NCBI GenBank assembly: GCA_016648135.1
Contig: JADDOH010000328.1
Span: 62,001 to 126,000, forward strand
Direction of reading: 5' to 3'
DNA length: 64,000 nucleotides
DNA from: Agrypnia vestita
Lineage: Eukaryota > Arthropoda > Insecta > Trichoptera > Phryganeidae
Shown here: positions 21,087 through 33,250 of the stretch, piece after piece
Layout of the letters: each line of letters opens with the position of its first letter
How positions within the stretch are numbered: the first letter of the stretch is position 1
Notes under the pieces: generated by a model
What the model saw: only the letters and a program-made list of their open reading frames with translations
Database searches by the model: none
What the model was told of the DNA's origin: nothing
Translations under genes and position numbers: made by a program

Positions 21087-21837
21087 AGATACTGATACAA
21101 ATGCTTATTAGTGGCACGTGAGCATGCGCAGTATTGACCTTCTTTAACCATTGCTATTTAGTGGCATGACAATGTGTGTACGCACATTGCTAGTAATGAG
21201 CATGCTAATGTCATTCACCATGAGACGGGGTATCTTTTGAGCATGTGTGAACAGGCTTGCTTATTATGAGCATGCTTATGTCATTCGCGGCCAGTATCGA
21301 TTATCAATGCGATCTTCTCAGTACGCGACAGATGAAACAAATATGGCGCGTTGGGGAGATGATAAAACATTACTTTTCGTGACTTATTATAGGAATCATG
21401 AATATCTGTGGAATACTCGGTCACCGCTGTGTAAAAATAGTATAGCAAGAAATAATGTTTAAGAAACTTTATTAAAAGACATGAATGATTCAAATCTTAC
21501 AATTAAAATTATAAAAAATATTTCGATTTATTGGTTCACTTGAATTTTCTATTTCAGTTTGCAAAGTTTCCGTTTTGAACAAGAGTGTCTCTATTCTATG
21601 ACAAGATCACGCCAGTAATAAGTATGTGTGTTTGATTAAACCCAGGAACTGTTTTGATTTATTGGTTTACTTGAATTTTTTATTTCAGTTTGCAAAGATT
21701 CAATTTTAAACTGGAGTTCCTCTCTATTCTATGTCAAGAGCATACCACTAATAAGCATAAGCATAATAATTGTTAGGGCATGCTAGTTTTGAGCATGCTA
21801 ATGAGCATGCCAGTAATAAGCATGTGTATCTGTACCT
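21087..21837. mobile_element. Harbinger-like MADF element, family G copy 1, TTA duplication
   Basis: Ends AGATACTGATACAAATGCTT and, inverted, AGGTACAGATACACATGCTT, flanked by TTA (21084-21086, 21838-21840). The interior is full of GCATGCTCAT / ATGAGCATGC words and holds a MADF exon on the plus strand. The other copies, both opposite in orientation, are 32059-32811 and 60739-61453. Confidence 0.8.
21307..21462 (+). pseudogene. MADF-domain first exon, best preserved of three copies
   Basis: ATG at 21307 opens MRSSQYATDETNMARWGDDK, TLLFVTYYRNHEYLWNTRSP and LCKNSIARNNV, then TAA. The pattern W-x-x-D-x-T-x-x-[FL]-V-x-x-Y-x-x-[HP]-x-L-W-x-x-x-x-x-x-[YC]-K-N-x-x-x-R is the first two helices of a MADF/Myb-SANT-like domain. 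The frame stops where helix 3 should begin, so the domain is incomplete. In copy 2 the frame ends at an earlier stop and copy 3 carries a one-base deletion. Confidence 0.65.
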
Positions 21838-22324
21838 TTATAGTTTCCATGCATGATACTTTGCATTTCACATGTGACATTTGAACTCCGGACCAGATGT
21901 GGAGCCGCGCTCTGAATCCAGGCGTTAAAAAAACCGTGATGGATGAGTTTCTTTGATTTTATCACTGCCGCCATTAATGGACCGGTCCATGATAATGTAG
22001 GTGTCAGCGCTAAAGTATGGCGTGACATTCCGTGAGATCGGAATTAAATATTCATTATTTGCTAATGTCGGAGTGATGTATCTGTTTGCAGTTTGCACTA
22101 TATCTTTTCGCACTATTCTCAAAAATACGCGGAGAAAACACCGTAAAACGTGGTACTGTAAAAATTGTATTATTATAAAAGTTATCGTCTATTGTATGTT
22201 CAATCAGAGTTATTTTATTTGATTTGTCCAAAAATAACAAACACGTGTCTTTTGTATGGATTCCTGCACTATTGCCACAATTTCGGGTATTTCCCCACTG
22301 CTTTTCTAATACCCAATGAATGCT

Positions 22325-23130
22325 AGGCTGTTAGTGTTAAAAAGCGTACCGAAGACATCTGGATATTATTGTAGAATGATGCAAGTTATCGCAAGCGAAA
22401 GCGTTTAAAAAGTTTATAGAAAAATATTCCTAGCAAACCATTGAAGTATTATAATATAGACACGTTATTCTCATACTAGCCGACTTTCATATGTAGCAAA
22501 TATTGCATTGAAAGGAGACAGCAAATCACATAATCAAGTAATCACGTAAAAATCAGGTAACTTGAAGTCACGGTGACTACAATAACGTACTTTTTACAAA
22601 AGTGTACGATACTCTGTTCCTTTTTCCCGGGACTTTTTTTCGGCGTAGCATCGCGCCCGATCACAAAGAAGGTCCGTTCGATAACGAATGCAAGTAAGGC
22701 AATTACCTTACTTTTGAGTTGCCAAGATTTCCCGCTTGTGACTTATCTACAATTTATTATATCATTGTAGCAAACCCTGTTTTAGTAACAAAATTGGCCA
22801 TTGTTTAGTAGCTCCTCATTTGTTCAGACTGAACATAGTGGACATTCCGATATGTGAGTGTGGTTCCGAGGAGCAGACTCTTGATCACTTGCCCACTGCG
22901 GAATTCCAATACCCTTTACTTTGAGCTCATCGAGGCTGAATCTCAACTCCCAACCAATATTTGTCATCTTCTAGCTATGAACTCGCCTAATCCGATAACT
23001 ATAATAAAAAAAAAAATGTTAGAAAATGCACTCTTTCTCAGCAACATCTCATGTATAACTTGTAAAATGGCACAAATCAGTCTTTAAGGCCGGGCGGATT
23101 GCCTAATTTTAAGAAGAAGAAGAAAACTTA
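22325..23130 (+). pseudogene. LINE C-terminal fragment, second copy, interrupted by an insertion
   Basis: Matches the 4720-5215 fragment (GTGTTAAAAAGCGTACC.., LFRLNIVDIPICECGSEEQT-like frame, CTCAACTCCCAACCAATATT) but contains a 328-bp insertion and several small deletions. Ends in an AAGAAGAAGAAG tail. Confidence 0.75.
22440..22767. mobile_element. 328-bp insertion with 8-9-bp target duplication
   Basis: TAGCAAACC occurs at 22431-22439 and again at 22768-22776, while the uninterrupted LINE copy at 4720-5139 has it once. So the DNA between is a later insertion. Duplication length fits hAT-like elements, but terminal repeats are weak (CATTGAAGTAT versus CAATGATATA). Noncoding. Confidence 0.65.
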
Positions 23131-23364
23131 TCTTATATACGTATAGGTTATTTACAATTTTTTTTATTTAATTACTATTATAAAAACATTAATTATTTTT
23201 TTAAATCATTATTATTTTTAATAAAATAATATCTCTTAGCTTCTTCTAGATTCTTTCTCGTTCAATTTTGAATAGCAAATATAATTTATAATTTAGACTT
23301 TGCGTGAAAAGTCAACTGTTATACATTTATTTCTATGTTCTACCTTACCTTTAATAAAACGTTA

Positions 23365-23570
23365 GACTATGTTGAAAGTAATTTATATCAAATATTAAAA
23401 ATTCATTCACTTTCATATAAGTCGAATGAATTTTATTATAAAATTATTAAATATCTTACAAAAAAATCTGTTTCATATGTCTGTAAAGGTTTCAAACATT
23501 TTATTTGACTTGTATCAAAGCGAATGAATTTTTAATATTCGATATAAATTACTTATAACATAGTATGTAT
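23365..23570. mobile_element. Family A foldback, core only
   Basis: The central arms (AAAAATTCATTCACTTTCAT.., ..AAAGCGAATGAATTTTTAAT) match family A; both tips are missing. Confidence 0.65.
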
Positions 23571-26149
23571 GATGTGATATTATAATGATATTATAACGTG
23601 GAGCGAGCTGTTATTCTTTGTTCATTGTATTTTGTACACAAAGTAGAGTGACCAACTGATACATATTTTTTACACGTAACGTTGGATACACATAAAATCG
23701 TTGTCACGTAGCGTACAACAACACAAATGAAAATTTGGAACGACTAGGTAAACCAAATTCTGAAACATTTAAGAGCTCGCACGAGGAAGATGTATGAAAG
23801 TGGATGAAACGAGAGTTATATGTCAGGACAGTAAAATGTAGCGCTCTATCTTCATAAACAGCGTTATGGCGATTTAGTTAGGATTCAAGATTTTGTTTCT
23901 TAATATTATGGTGTCTGCTATGACATAGGAGTGAAGAGCATAACTATACAGACAGGTGTTTGTCTGCGCACGTGGTATGGCTGTGACGTAACGAGTGGGA
24001 GAAAAATTGACGCCGACGACGCCTACGTCGATAATTTCACGGTCGTTTGATCAATTAGGAGATGGTCCGCGCAGTTCTCATCTCGCCATACCGATCGTAT
24101 CAATTCGTAATTAATTCTTGACCTGGGAACTGTTTTACAAATAGGAAATGTGTCAATTAATGTTTCATTTTTGGCACCTCGGTGCCATTATACACATCAT
24201 AATAAAGTGTAATGGTTTACGTAACGAGAATTAATTACTGATATTGACCCGCGCCTTTGAAATACTGAATAAGCGTTTTTTTGGTTAGGCATTCATTAAT
24301 ATATTTTTCATGGCATGACATCTGGAGTTCCACAGGGATTCTTTTCAGAACTTTTAAATGGACGTAGTTATGCAGAAAACGACCAACCCATAAAAGCTGC
24401 CCGAGCAGATATAGAAAATCAGTCTGAGTATCGCTCAAATGTTCATAATTTCGTCAATTTTGCTCCGATTGACTTGAAATTTTGACACAATATTCTTGCG
24501 ATGTTATACATTCATTTAAAAAAATAAAAATAAAATGCAAAAAAAAAACTTTAAAACCTTACCCCCCCCCTTAAGGGAGTTAACTTTAGACGTCTTTTAA
24601 AATCTGCTCAGACGAATGTCGATTCGAGTGCCATCCAGATTTACCAGAACAGAACTAACTCACACTTAGCCTTCCAGGCTGCAATACATACTCAAAATAG
24701 TTCACATTTTTCTACAGATACTCTATGTACTTTAACCCTCACTTCGAGTAACTCGACTTATTCAAAATTAGTCCAATCAAATCAAGCTTCAACAAATAGA
24801 CCATAATTACCCTTAACATTTTTAATTATTATCACACAGCTCTTAACCCCATCCCCATTCATCTTCTCTCCTCTCTTTCCTTTATTAGTATGTCTCATTT
24901 CGAATTTATTTATCTGTTATTTTTAGCTTATTGAATTTTTTTACTGACAACTGTTACTTATATTATATATAATTTTCTATTTATTTATTTTCTATTTATG
25001 CATCATATACTCTGTTCTTCTTATACCATACAGCTGTTTGAATCCCAAATAAAAAGCTGAGATCCGTTATCACAACGGGAGACGGATTATTTTTTAAGGC
25101 TAAAAAGTCGTCCATTTTTCACCAGGTTGTTTCATTATTAATCTGTGTCGTTATATGTTGCACAACGACCATGTCAAGCGCTGCGTGTAAACTGACCTAC
25201 CTCGGGCAGCGGCATCGTATTACCTGGCGGACAGATCACCCGCTTTGAAGAATTTCATAAATACATCTCATTAATGCGCTGGTCGACCGCAGTGATAATA
25301 CTATGACCACAATAGGGCAGACTAAGCTGCAAGGTGGTGTGTCATTTTAATTCTGAATAAAAATTATTGTGACTGCTGTATAAAACTTAATTGTATCCGT
25401 TACCCGTCGCGGCGGCGTCTATTGTATAGTAACAAGGTTTAAATGTTACATCGCTAACCAAACACGTAACATCTGGTTACGGAAACTTGTCATGGCTACG
25501 CCTCGATCTATTCAGAAATTGTCATTGTGCTCCGTTAGTAATTTGCATTCTATCCTCTGTCTGCTGTCAGTACTATATTAGGCAAAGCGTTATTCACAAT
25601 TTCATTGCATTTCTGCGCTCTTCTTCTTCTTCTTTTACGTTGGCTATGGCCCAGAAAACCTTTACAGAAGACTGGGCGAACTTTGCTCCAGGTTCTTCAG
25701 CCCTAATGCTTTCTTTCAGCTCCCCGATTTTCAAATGTTTTTCCGATGCTTTTCTGGATATCTCGAAATTTTTGGATTTTTATTGTTTTAATGTTTATTT
25801 TTCTTTATTGATTCGAAACGTAACATATTCATTAGTTATTTTTGAGCATTTTTCTTTAGATCTTCGTCTCACATAATAAATAGATCAAATTAAATAAAAG
25901 AATAGATCGCCCAGTCCATAAAATTATGCAGAGAACACATAACGTCTGGATAAACATTGGTTTGATTTCAATTGAATGTAATCCAAGTACATGATATTAT
26001 AAATTATATGCTCTCCAATATCATTCTAGAACTATTAGAACTTTCAATATCATCTACATTCTCATCTAATGAGCACACGTGACGTATTATAAGTGACCAT
26101 AATAAATAATAATGATATGAACGGTGAGAACTAAACACCTTCACAGAAC
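23571..26149. other. by: Mostly unassigned intron DNA
   Basis: Between 23780 and 23880, GAAGATGTATGAAAGTGGATG..GTCAGGACAG resembles 42170-42220 and may be a LINE tail. 25620-25760 (CTTCTTCTTCTTTTACGTTG then GCTATGGCCCAGAAAACC) has the look of an inverted LINE 3' end. The rest shows nothing. Confidence 0.35.
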
Positions 26150-26425
26150 TACCGAGATGAAAACCCTAAGACCCATTGCGAGCAAGACCTTCAGAGACAG
26201 AGTACCCAGACCTCCGACATACAAGACATTGAACTATGGAGCAGGCAGAGAAGGCGCTTCTGTAGGGACCATGTCGAGAGAATGAGTTCCCAAAGCCGTG
26301 ATGCGTGGGACTCCAGAGAAACGACCGCCAGGGAGACCACCAAAGAGATGGAAAGAGAGCTGGACGTCCTCGTCACAGGATCAGAACTGACCCGTCAATA
26401 CAGATCAAGAATCTAATAAAAGAAG
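26150..26425 (+). pseudogene. RTE-like LINE 3' end
   Basis: A frame reads RRRRFCRDHVERM, and downstream PEKRPPGRPPKRWKESW: the usual C-terminal G-R-P-x-x-R-W block of insect RTE/CR1-like ORF2. It ends in AATAAAAGAAGAAGA. Confidence 0.7.
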
Positions 26426-26471
26426 AAGATATGAATACATCAAATTTAAATATTTTTTGCTACTGTATTCA

Positions 26472-26821
26472 CAGGGTGTAACAGAGCTACTCCACAATAT
26501 TTACTCCTACCTGAATTATAAATCGAAAATGTTCAAGCAATGATGTTCTAATATCAATAGAAACTTTGCAGAATTTGGAACCATTTTTTGCAAGGTTTTA
26601 CCACCTTATTTTACTTTGTATCATTGAATTTTTAATATACGACGTAGGTTACTTTCCACAGTAATCCAACGTTTTACAGAAAATATGTCAGAAATATTGA
26701 AAAAAAAATGCAAACTTTGAAGTCGCATATCTCCGTATTGATTGATATTAGGACATTGTAACTCAAACATTTTCGATTCGTAATTTAGACAGGAATCTAT
26801 CTAATAACTCTGTTACACCTG
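26472..26821. mobile_element. Foldback transposon family A, internally deleted copy
   Basis: CAGGGTGTAACAGAGCTACT.. at left and ..GAATCTATCTAATAACTCTG then TTACACCTG at right. About 350 bp instead of 440-530. Confidence 0.8.
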
Positions 26822-27229
26822 TATACCAAGTTTGTGCATTGTAAGGATTTTAACAAAATAAATAAAAGAGCATTTATTAAATTAGCAGTGCAGGCACAAA
26901 TTACTGGAAGTGTTGTGTTGTAACGCGTTTATTCTCAAGTATAAATGTTGCCATTATAATTTAATGAGCCGTCACTGGAAGCAGATTGCATTCTGAATGC
27001 TCCGCTTGTCTTTAACTGCAATCATCTTCCTTTCAACACTGCATTCATATTCTACTTGATGAGGTTACTATTCTGTTTTTGCGTCGGACTGCCATTGCAA
27101 GATTAGCTCTTGCTTCCCTGAGTGCAATAAATAGTGCATTTTTCAATTTTTATTTCACGCGATTTAATCATCGGCACCTACGAGCAACGCAGCCCTGAAA
27201 CAGTGGCGTTACTGTGGTGCGGTGAACTG

Positions 27230-27850
27230 GGTAGTGATGGGTCCGCTCTGTACTCACTACTACAATGTAGTACTACATTACATTGAAGTGCACACTTCGC
27301 ACGATTTGAAGTGTATTTGTGAATTTTGGGACCCATGAAAATTTTTTGGGAAGTTGATGTAGCTAAACGAAGAAATCTCTGGAAACTGTAACAACCCCCC
27401 CCCCCCCATGGTTTAAAAAAATTTGGAATCGAATGAAGAAATCTGGCTGGCGACCTTTTTTGTTTTAGGTCGCCAAATGTCCTCATTTATCTTAAATATT
27501 TTTCTCGGTGACCTTTTTTTTTTAGCTTGCCAAATTTTTATTTGTGAAAAAAATACTTCACTTCATTTAAAAATTTACTTCACTAATACTACAATTACTT
27601 CATTTCATTACTTCACTTCGTTAATATTATAATTACTTCATTACTTCACTTCAATTACTTCACTTCATTTACTTCACTTCAATTACTTCACTTCATTTAC
27701 TTCACTTCATTTCGTAGTACTGCAATTACTTCACTTCAAGTAGGTTTTACTACAATTGTAGTGTATACTTTGTAGTCTTCAAACTGATGAACGTGTGTGT
27801 GTTGTAGTCTTCATTTTGAAATGTAGTTTTTCCCTTCGCTAGTACTGGGG
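27230..27850. mobile_element. Repeat family E with internal TTACTTCACTTCA satellite
   Basis: The termini match 14672-15060. Inside, 27590-27740 is a run of TTACTTCACTTCATT units of 11-17 bp, and a C9 tract sits at about 27393-27406. Frames here are repeat artefacts. Confidence 0.65.
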
Positions 27851-28106
27851 CCCACGTTGGTAAAGACGCAAAAGGTGCGCGCATACAATGCATTATTTCG
27901 TTTTACTACTTACCCCAGCGACAATAATAAGGATTAATATTTTTGTATTCCGTCACGGCACGAAAAAATTATTAAATTTATAAGTATTTTTTTCGTGTGA
28001 CGGGTCGATGATAATTCCAACGTACGGAAGATAATGTGATTTTAGCGGACTGTATGGAAGGTCTCCGATTACTACTGACACGAATGGTTGTTGCCACAAA
28101 GCGTAT

Positions 28107-28239
28107 AGGCCGGCGCCACACTGCGCGGGTCTTCCGCATCGTCTCTTCGGTCGCGGAACGCCGCTACATTTCTTTCCATACAATATGCGCTTATCAAACA
28201 CACTACGCGGAAGATCCGCGTAGGGTGGCGCCGGCCTAA
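28107..28239. mobile_element. Family D MITE
   Basis: GGCCGGCGCCACACTGCGCG at left and CGCGTAGGGTGGCGCCGGCC at right, 133 bp, shorter than the 8386 copy. Confidence 0.85.
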
Positions 28240-28599
28240 GTCTTCTTCTTACGGTGCCATCTCCTATCGAAGGTCGGCGATCATTCTGGCGATTACGATT
28301 TTATTTACCGCCGCACGGAACAACTCAGCCGAGTTACACTTATACCAGTCCCTCAAGTTACGCATTCATGAGATGCGGCGTCTTCCTACGCTTCTTTTAC
28401 CACTTATTTTCCCCTATATGATGAGTTAATTTAGACTATATTTTGGTCCTCTCGTAATATATCCGAGATACTCCAGCTTTCTTATCGTGATGGTTCGCAG
28501 CACTTCTCGGTCTCTTTCCATACGCCGGAGGACTTCATCAATCGTCACTCTGTCCACCTAGGAATCTTTCAATATACGTCTATAGATCCAAGTCTTCAA

Positions 28600-29090
28600 C
28601 TAGGTGCAAACAAGACAAAATACATGATCAAACAAAGAGAAACGGATGATGATGGCCTATAGGCCATAGACAGAATTAGTCTAGAAAGAGTAGATAAAAT
28701 AGCCTACCTTTGATGCATATTAAATAAGAACTGGGACCCTTCTAAGGAAAATAAATATCGTATAGAGTAAGCCAGAGCTGTATTATTCCAGATGAAAAAG
28801 TATTATGCAGCCGTGACCTAAACCTAATTTTTTGAATGAGAATGATACGATTCTATGTATTTCCTGTCATTTTATATGGAATCATAGACACTCCCTAAAA
28901 CAATGCTGAAGCGACTTGAAGCATTTGAGGTGTGGATCTACAGACGCCTTCTAAAAATAAGCTGGATTGCTAGGGCTACAAATAACTATGCAGTGATCCG
29001 GATGCGATAGAAAAATAAATCCTTAAAACAATTAAAATCCAGAAATTACAATAATTTGGCCATATCATGAGACATGCAGAGAAGTACCAG
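28600..29090 (+). pseudogene. RTE/CR1-like reverse transcriptase fragment
   Basis: With shifts, the frames give NKTKYM, then LERVDKIAYL, then a segment like MIRFYVFPVILYGI and MLKRLEAFEVWIYRRLLKIS. These are the post-catalytic thumb motifs of RTE/CR1-like LINEs (L-N-x-x-K-T-K, V-x-x-F-x-Y-L, L-x-x-F-E-x-W-x-x-R-R-L-L-x-I-x-W). Heavily damaged. Confidence 0.7.
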
Positions 29091-29635
29091 ATAAAGTTTG
29101 CATATTTTTTTTTTCAATATTTCTGACTTATTTTCTGTAAAACGTTGCACTATCATTGAAGTAACACATATCGTATATTAAAAATTCACTCGATTTAATA
29201 AAAGTGAAATAAAATTATTAAACTTCGCAAGAAAATGTAATTTAAATTTCGGCGATTCATTTAATTATTTTATTTGACCTTTATTAAAGCGAATGAATTT
29301 CCCTAGGACCACAATCAAAAGACCATTCCCTGACTTAGAAAGTTGCCTGGCAAGCCCGCATTACAAGCATCAATATGATATTCCAAATAAATACATATTT
29401 TTTAGTTTAAAAAAGGTTACTTACTTACTAGAAAAACTTATTTTGTGTTCATTTTTTGCATCGTAACTATATTATATCTAGCTATAATATTCGATATAAG
29501 TTACTTGAATAATACTCCAAGGTTTTACAAAAGTTGAAACAGAAATATATACAATTAACTTATCTTCATAACTATTCATATTACGACATTGAATCTATCT
29601 GTAAAGTATTGTGGACGAGCTCTCTTACATCCTAT
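29091..29635. mobile_element. Family A foldback split by repeat F
   Basis: The left part (29091-29299) and right part (29488-29635) are the two halves of a family A copy; 29300-29487 is repeat F inserted between them. Confidence 0.65.
29300..29487. repeat. Interspersed repeat F, reverse-orientation copy
   Basis: Reverse complement of 17495-17695, beginning with CCACAATCAAAAGACCATTC and ending at the TTTTTGCATCGTAA word. Confidence 0.7.
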
Positions 29636-29706
29636 GTAATACACATAATATATATATATTTTATTAAACATATTTTTCATTTATTTAAGGAAACGAGTCC
29701 CGTAAT

Positions 29707-30040
29707 ATTTAATACGAAATAAATAAATGAAATAAAGAGAAATACACAGATATCAAATAATAAAACTGAAAAATTAAATGTAAATTTAAAATAAAAATTA
29801 AATACTTCCCGAATAAAAATGGAATAATATAAATAAGTGAATTAATAATTCAAAGAGAAACATATAACTATCAAATATTGACGACTTGTTAAGTCGCTGG
29901 GATAGTGAAATTGGTAACACGCTGTGCGCGAAACACAGAGGTCCGTGGTTCGTATCCAGGTTCCAGCATTTAATTTTTCAGTTTTATTATTTGATATTTG
30001 TGTATTTCTCTTTATTTCATTTATTTATTTCGTATTAAAT
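29707..30040 (+). mobile_element. SINE-like unit inside a 70-bp inverted repeat
   Basis: ATTTAATACGAAATAAATAA.. and its inverse flank a tRNA-like block at 29893-29968. That block has AGTGAAATTGGTAACACG as A-box-like and GGTTCGTATCC as B box. The arms include the SINE's own 3' tail, so one reading is two SINE tails inverted around one head. Confidence 0.6.
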
Positions 30041-30717
30041 ATATATATATATATATATATGTGAGAACCCTTTATTTCATTGTGGCCCAATTTAGTGACG
30101 CCACTGTCTTGAACGCTGTGGTCATTGTAAATTGCTCAATTATATGCCCTGTACGTTACAGATTGTATGTAATAGTAAGAAGTAGATAGTTGTTTACGAG
30201 CTGATAATGCCCTTATTTGGTCTGATTTCAGTTTTAAACTGATACATTTTACAGTGCAGACAATCGATAAGAATCTGGTCTTTGTATGTTCTTTGTCAAT
30301 AATAACAATGTTCTGATATTGTCCTTATTACTCCGTGGAATGACCATTTGTGGAACTGAGGCATTTAAAATAATAACTATAAGAGAATCGATGTTCAGGT
30401 GGCTGCTATCTGGATCTTTTGCTTTTTTCATGGCTATTGAATCGTAAACTTATTTGGTAGTCAAGAAATATTACTGTTTATGTACTTCAGCCTTTTCTCC
30501 ATGCTACAGTGAACGCAGAATAGCTGGCAGATACCTGCCTTCTAGTATCGAATCAATGCGTGGGTTGGTAAGTATCTCGACTTGAGTTGGATACGCAAAG
30601 CTCAATTATTATTCGTTTTACAAAAAGGAATGTCGAGACAGCATTTTTTTTTCATATCCAGTCAAGCAACAAAGCGCCAGACGGTGATATTAGAATGATT
30701 TATTCATTTTTCATGCA

Positions 30718-30800
30718 AATAAGCTTGTTAGTCTAGTGATTAAGACATTCGCCTAGTGATCCAGCGGATGGTGGTTCGAGTCCCGCTCCAGGAGATTAGC
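30718..30800 (+). mobile_element. tRNA-like SINE fragment
   Basis: GTTAGTCTAGTGATTAAGAC.. with a B box GGTTCGAGTCC. The acceptor stem does not pair and no conserved tRNA end is present, so it is called a SINE head rather than a tRNA gene. Confidence 0.5.
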
Positions 30801-31037
30801 AAGTTAGTCTTATTTTCATAGAACATGCGTTTAAAAGTGTATGGGAGTTTGGGTCAACCTCTTAAAAGTCGATTGCCTAACACCCATTTGCCCGACAGTC
30901 CAACTCCAAAGCAAAATATTATTCCATTTTTAGGATTTTTATTTACATATTTTTGACTTTTTTTTCAAGAAATCCTATATTAAAAATGATAACTTTTTAT
31001 TTTCACTCTTTGTTTATAACGATTAGAATCTTTTTTT

Positions 31038-31312
31038 GCTAACGCATCATCCAGTAATGTTACATGTTACTAATACTAGACTTGAGACTAAAGGACGAAG
31101 TGAGGAGTGGGTTGGAGATTAGGGTCCGGAGGGTATGTGGGCGTGGTCATTAGGCGCAGAAGAGGAGACGTAATAGATGGAGTTTGAGTATTGATTACAT
31201 TTTGTTACTATTAATCGCTACATACCCACCGGACTTTAAACTCCAACCCACTCCTCACGCCGTCCTTTAGTCTTTTTAGTATTAGTAACATTACTGCAGA
31301 TGATGCGTTAGC
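31038..31312. mobile_element. 275-bp MITE with GCTAACGCATCATC ends
   Basis: GCTAACGCATCATCCAGTAA at left and ..TTACTGCAGATGATGCGTTA then GC at right. Inner arms also pair (AAAGGACG..GAGGAGTGGGTTGGAG with inverse). Noncoding. Confidence 0.8.
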
Positions 31313-32056
31313 GTCTATAAAATAAATTATAAACATCATCATTATAAACATATAGCGAAAGAAAACAAAGTTATCATCATCTTTTAATATATTTTTTAAA
31401 ATGGCCTTTCACAAAGTTACACAAGAAAATTTCGAAAAATTGTGTTTGAAGAATTCATTTTCTAATGAGTTACCTAAGTTACCTAAGTTAATTCATACCA
31501 TTCTTATATATTATTTCGAATATTCACATTATTTTTTAATACAACTAAGCTTTTAAACTAGGTACTTCTTAAAATAATAAAATACAAAAGAATATTCAAA
31601 ACAATTTTTAGGTTTGGCATGAAACGAATTATTCCAGTTCCCACTAAGAAAAAATATTCTTCACAATTCTGTTTTAAATCTAAATCAGTATGTTTGTTTT
31701 AACAGTTGTTGAAGAACTAATGTTTTTGTAAACATGCAAATGCATATATTATAATTTAAATATATTTTCGCAGTCGGGCAATCGGCTAATCTCTATGACT
31801 AAGTGGAAATGTGACCTATGTATAATAAAAACACAGAGAGAATTATTTTAATGTTCATTCCATACATACCACTATTACTGATTCTGTACGGGACTAACCA
31901 GTAACTTATTAGTAATTGTTGGTTGTTTAAATTGTCGTCCTTAATATTAAGGATAATAATTTTAACAGCCGGTTCCAGCGAACCGGTGCGAATCCTCAGA
32001 GGAACATCACTGATGAATATATAACATAGTTGCCTAAGAATATTTGGCTCTTTCAT
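31313..32056. other. by: Intron DNA, no element recognised
   Basis: AT-rich; no frames or arms worth naming. Confidence 0.35.
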
Positions 32057-32058
32057 AT

Positions 32059-32811
32059 AGGTACAGATACACATGCTTATTACTGGCATGCTCATTAGCG
32101 TGCTCAAAACTGGCATGCCCTAACAACTGTACACACTTGCTCTTTATTAGCACGCTTATACGAATAGAGAGAAACTCTATTTCAAAATTGAAACTTTGCA
32201 AACTGAAATAGAAAATTCAAGTGAACTAATAAATCAAAACAGTTCCTGGGTTTAATCAAACACTCATTCTTATTACTGGCATGCTGTTGTTATAGAATAG
32301 AGACACTCTTGTTCAAAATGGAAACTGCAACTGAAATAGAAAATTCACGTGAACCAATAAAACAAAATATTTTTTATTTTAGTTTTTATAATTTTTATTG
32401 TAAGATTTGAATCATTCATGTTTTTTAATAAAGTTTCATAAACATTATTTCTTGCTATATTATTTTTACATAGCGGTGACCGAGTATTCCACAGATATTA
32501 GTGATTCCTATAATAAGTCACGAAAAGTAATGTTTTATCATCTCCCCAACGCGCCATATTTGTTTCATCTGTCGCGGACTGAGAAGATCGCATTGATAAT
32601 CGGTACTAGCCGCGAACGACATTAGCACGCTTATAATAAGCAAGCCTGTTCACACATGCTCAAAAGATACCCCTTCTCATGGTGAATGACATTAGCATGC
32701 TCATAAATCAACCGGTGGTTGATTTTTGAGCATGCCACTAATAAGCAAGGGCTAAAGAAGGTCAATACTGCGCATGCTCACGTGCCGCTAATAGCATGTG
32801 TATCAGTGCCT
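32059..32811. mobile_element. Harbinger-like MADF element, family G copy 2
   Basis: Ends AGGTACAGATACACATGCTT and ..AGCATGTGTATCAGTGCCT. Inverted relative to copy 1. The flanking triplets (TAT, TAA) do not match exactly, so the duplication has decayed or the ends are slightly off. Confidence 0.75.
32498..32593 (-). pseudogene. MADF first exon, truncated by a stop (copy 2)
   Basis: The minus strand reads as copy 1 up to TLLFVTYYRNH, then TAA in place of the GAA codon. 31 residues remain. Confidence 0.65.
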
Positions 32812-32829
32812 TAACAGCTCACTGTTCAC

Positions 32830-33130
32830 TCTCCAAAATTAGTCTCCCACGCGTTTCAATTTGCGACACGAGACCAGTTGAGACACTATCAAATAAATAA
32901 ACAAGTTAAGTTCCCTGTTAAAAGTGGGCTTGTCGTTAACGGCAGATTATTTCGGCCGGATTTATTGTCGGCTCCGCGACGGCGTCGGTTTGAAATGAGT
33001 TCAAGGTGGAGCCAGGATAAACAGACCACGGAGCCATCGTTAGTCGTTACACAATCATCCAGCTAAGTGATAAATCGCTCTCGTAGGTCGTGTCACCAAT
33101 CTGCAGCCATTATTTCGATCACATTTCTGA
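32830..33130. other. GC-moderate, non-repeat-looking block
   Basis: About 300 bp (GAGACCAGTTGAGACAC.., ..CGGCTCCGCGACGGCGTCGG) without similarity to any repeat in the window. Could be a conserved regulatory element of tensin; nothing in the sequence proves it. Confidence 0.25.
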
Positions 33131-33155
33131 TCCAAAGTATTGCGAGCTTTAAACC

Positions 33156-33250
33156 ACAGGGTGTAACAGAACTAGTCAACAATACTTTGCAGGTAGATTC
33201 CTAATTTAATAATGAGCCGAAAATGTTGTAATATCAACGTCTTCTGTAAT
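33156..33250. mobile_element. Family A foldback, left tip only
   Basis: CAGGGTGTAACAGAACTAGT.. to AATGTTGTAATATCAACG; the rest is lost. Confidence 0.65.

Noticed and set aside
21281..21493. Minus-strand frame TEYSTDIHDSYNKSRKVMFY shared by the three family G copies
   Set aside because: It is the antisense of the MADF exon. Its conservation follows from the repeat family, and the sense strand gives a recognisable domain.
27423..27740. Frames in the TTACTTCACTTCA region
   Set aside because: Simple-repeat translation.
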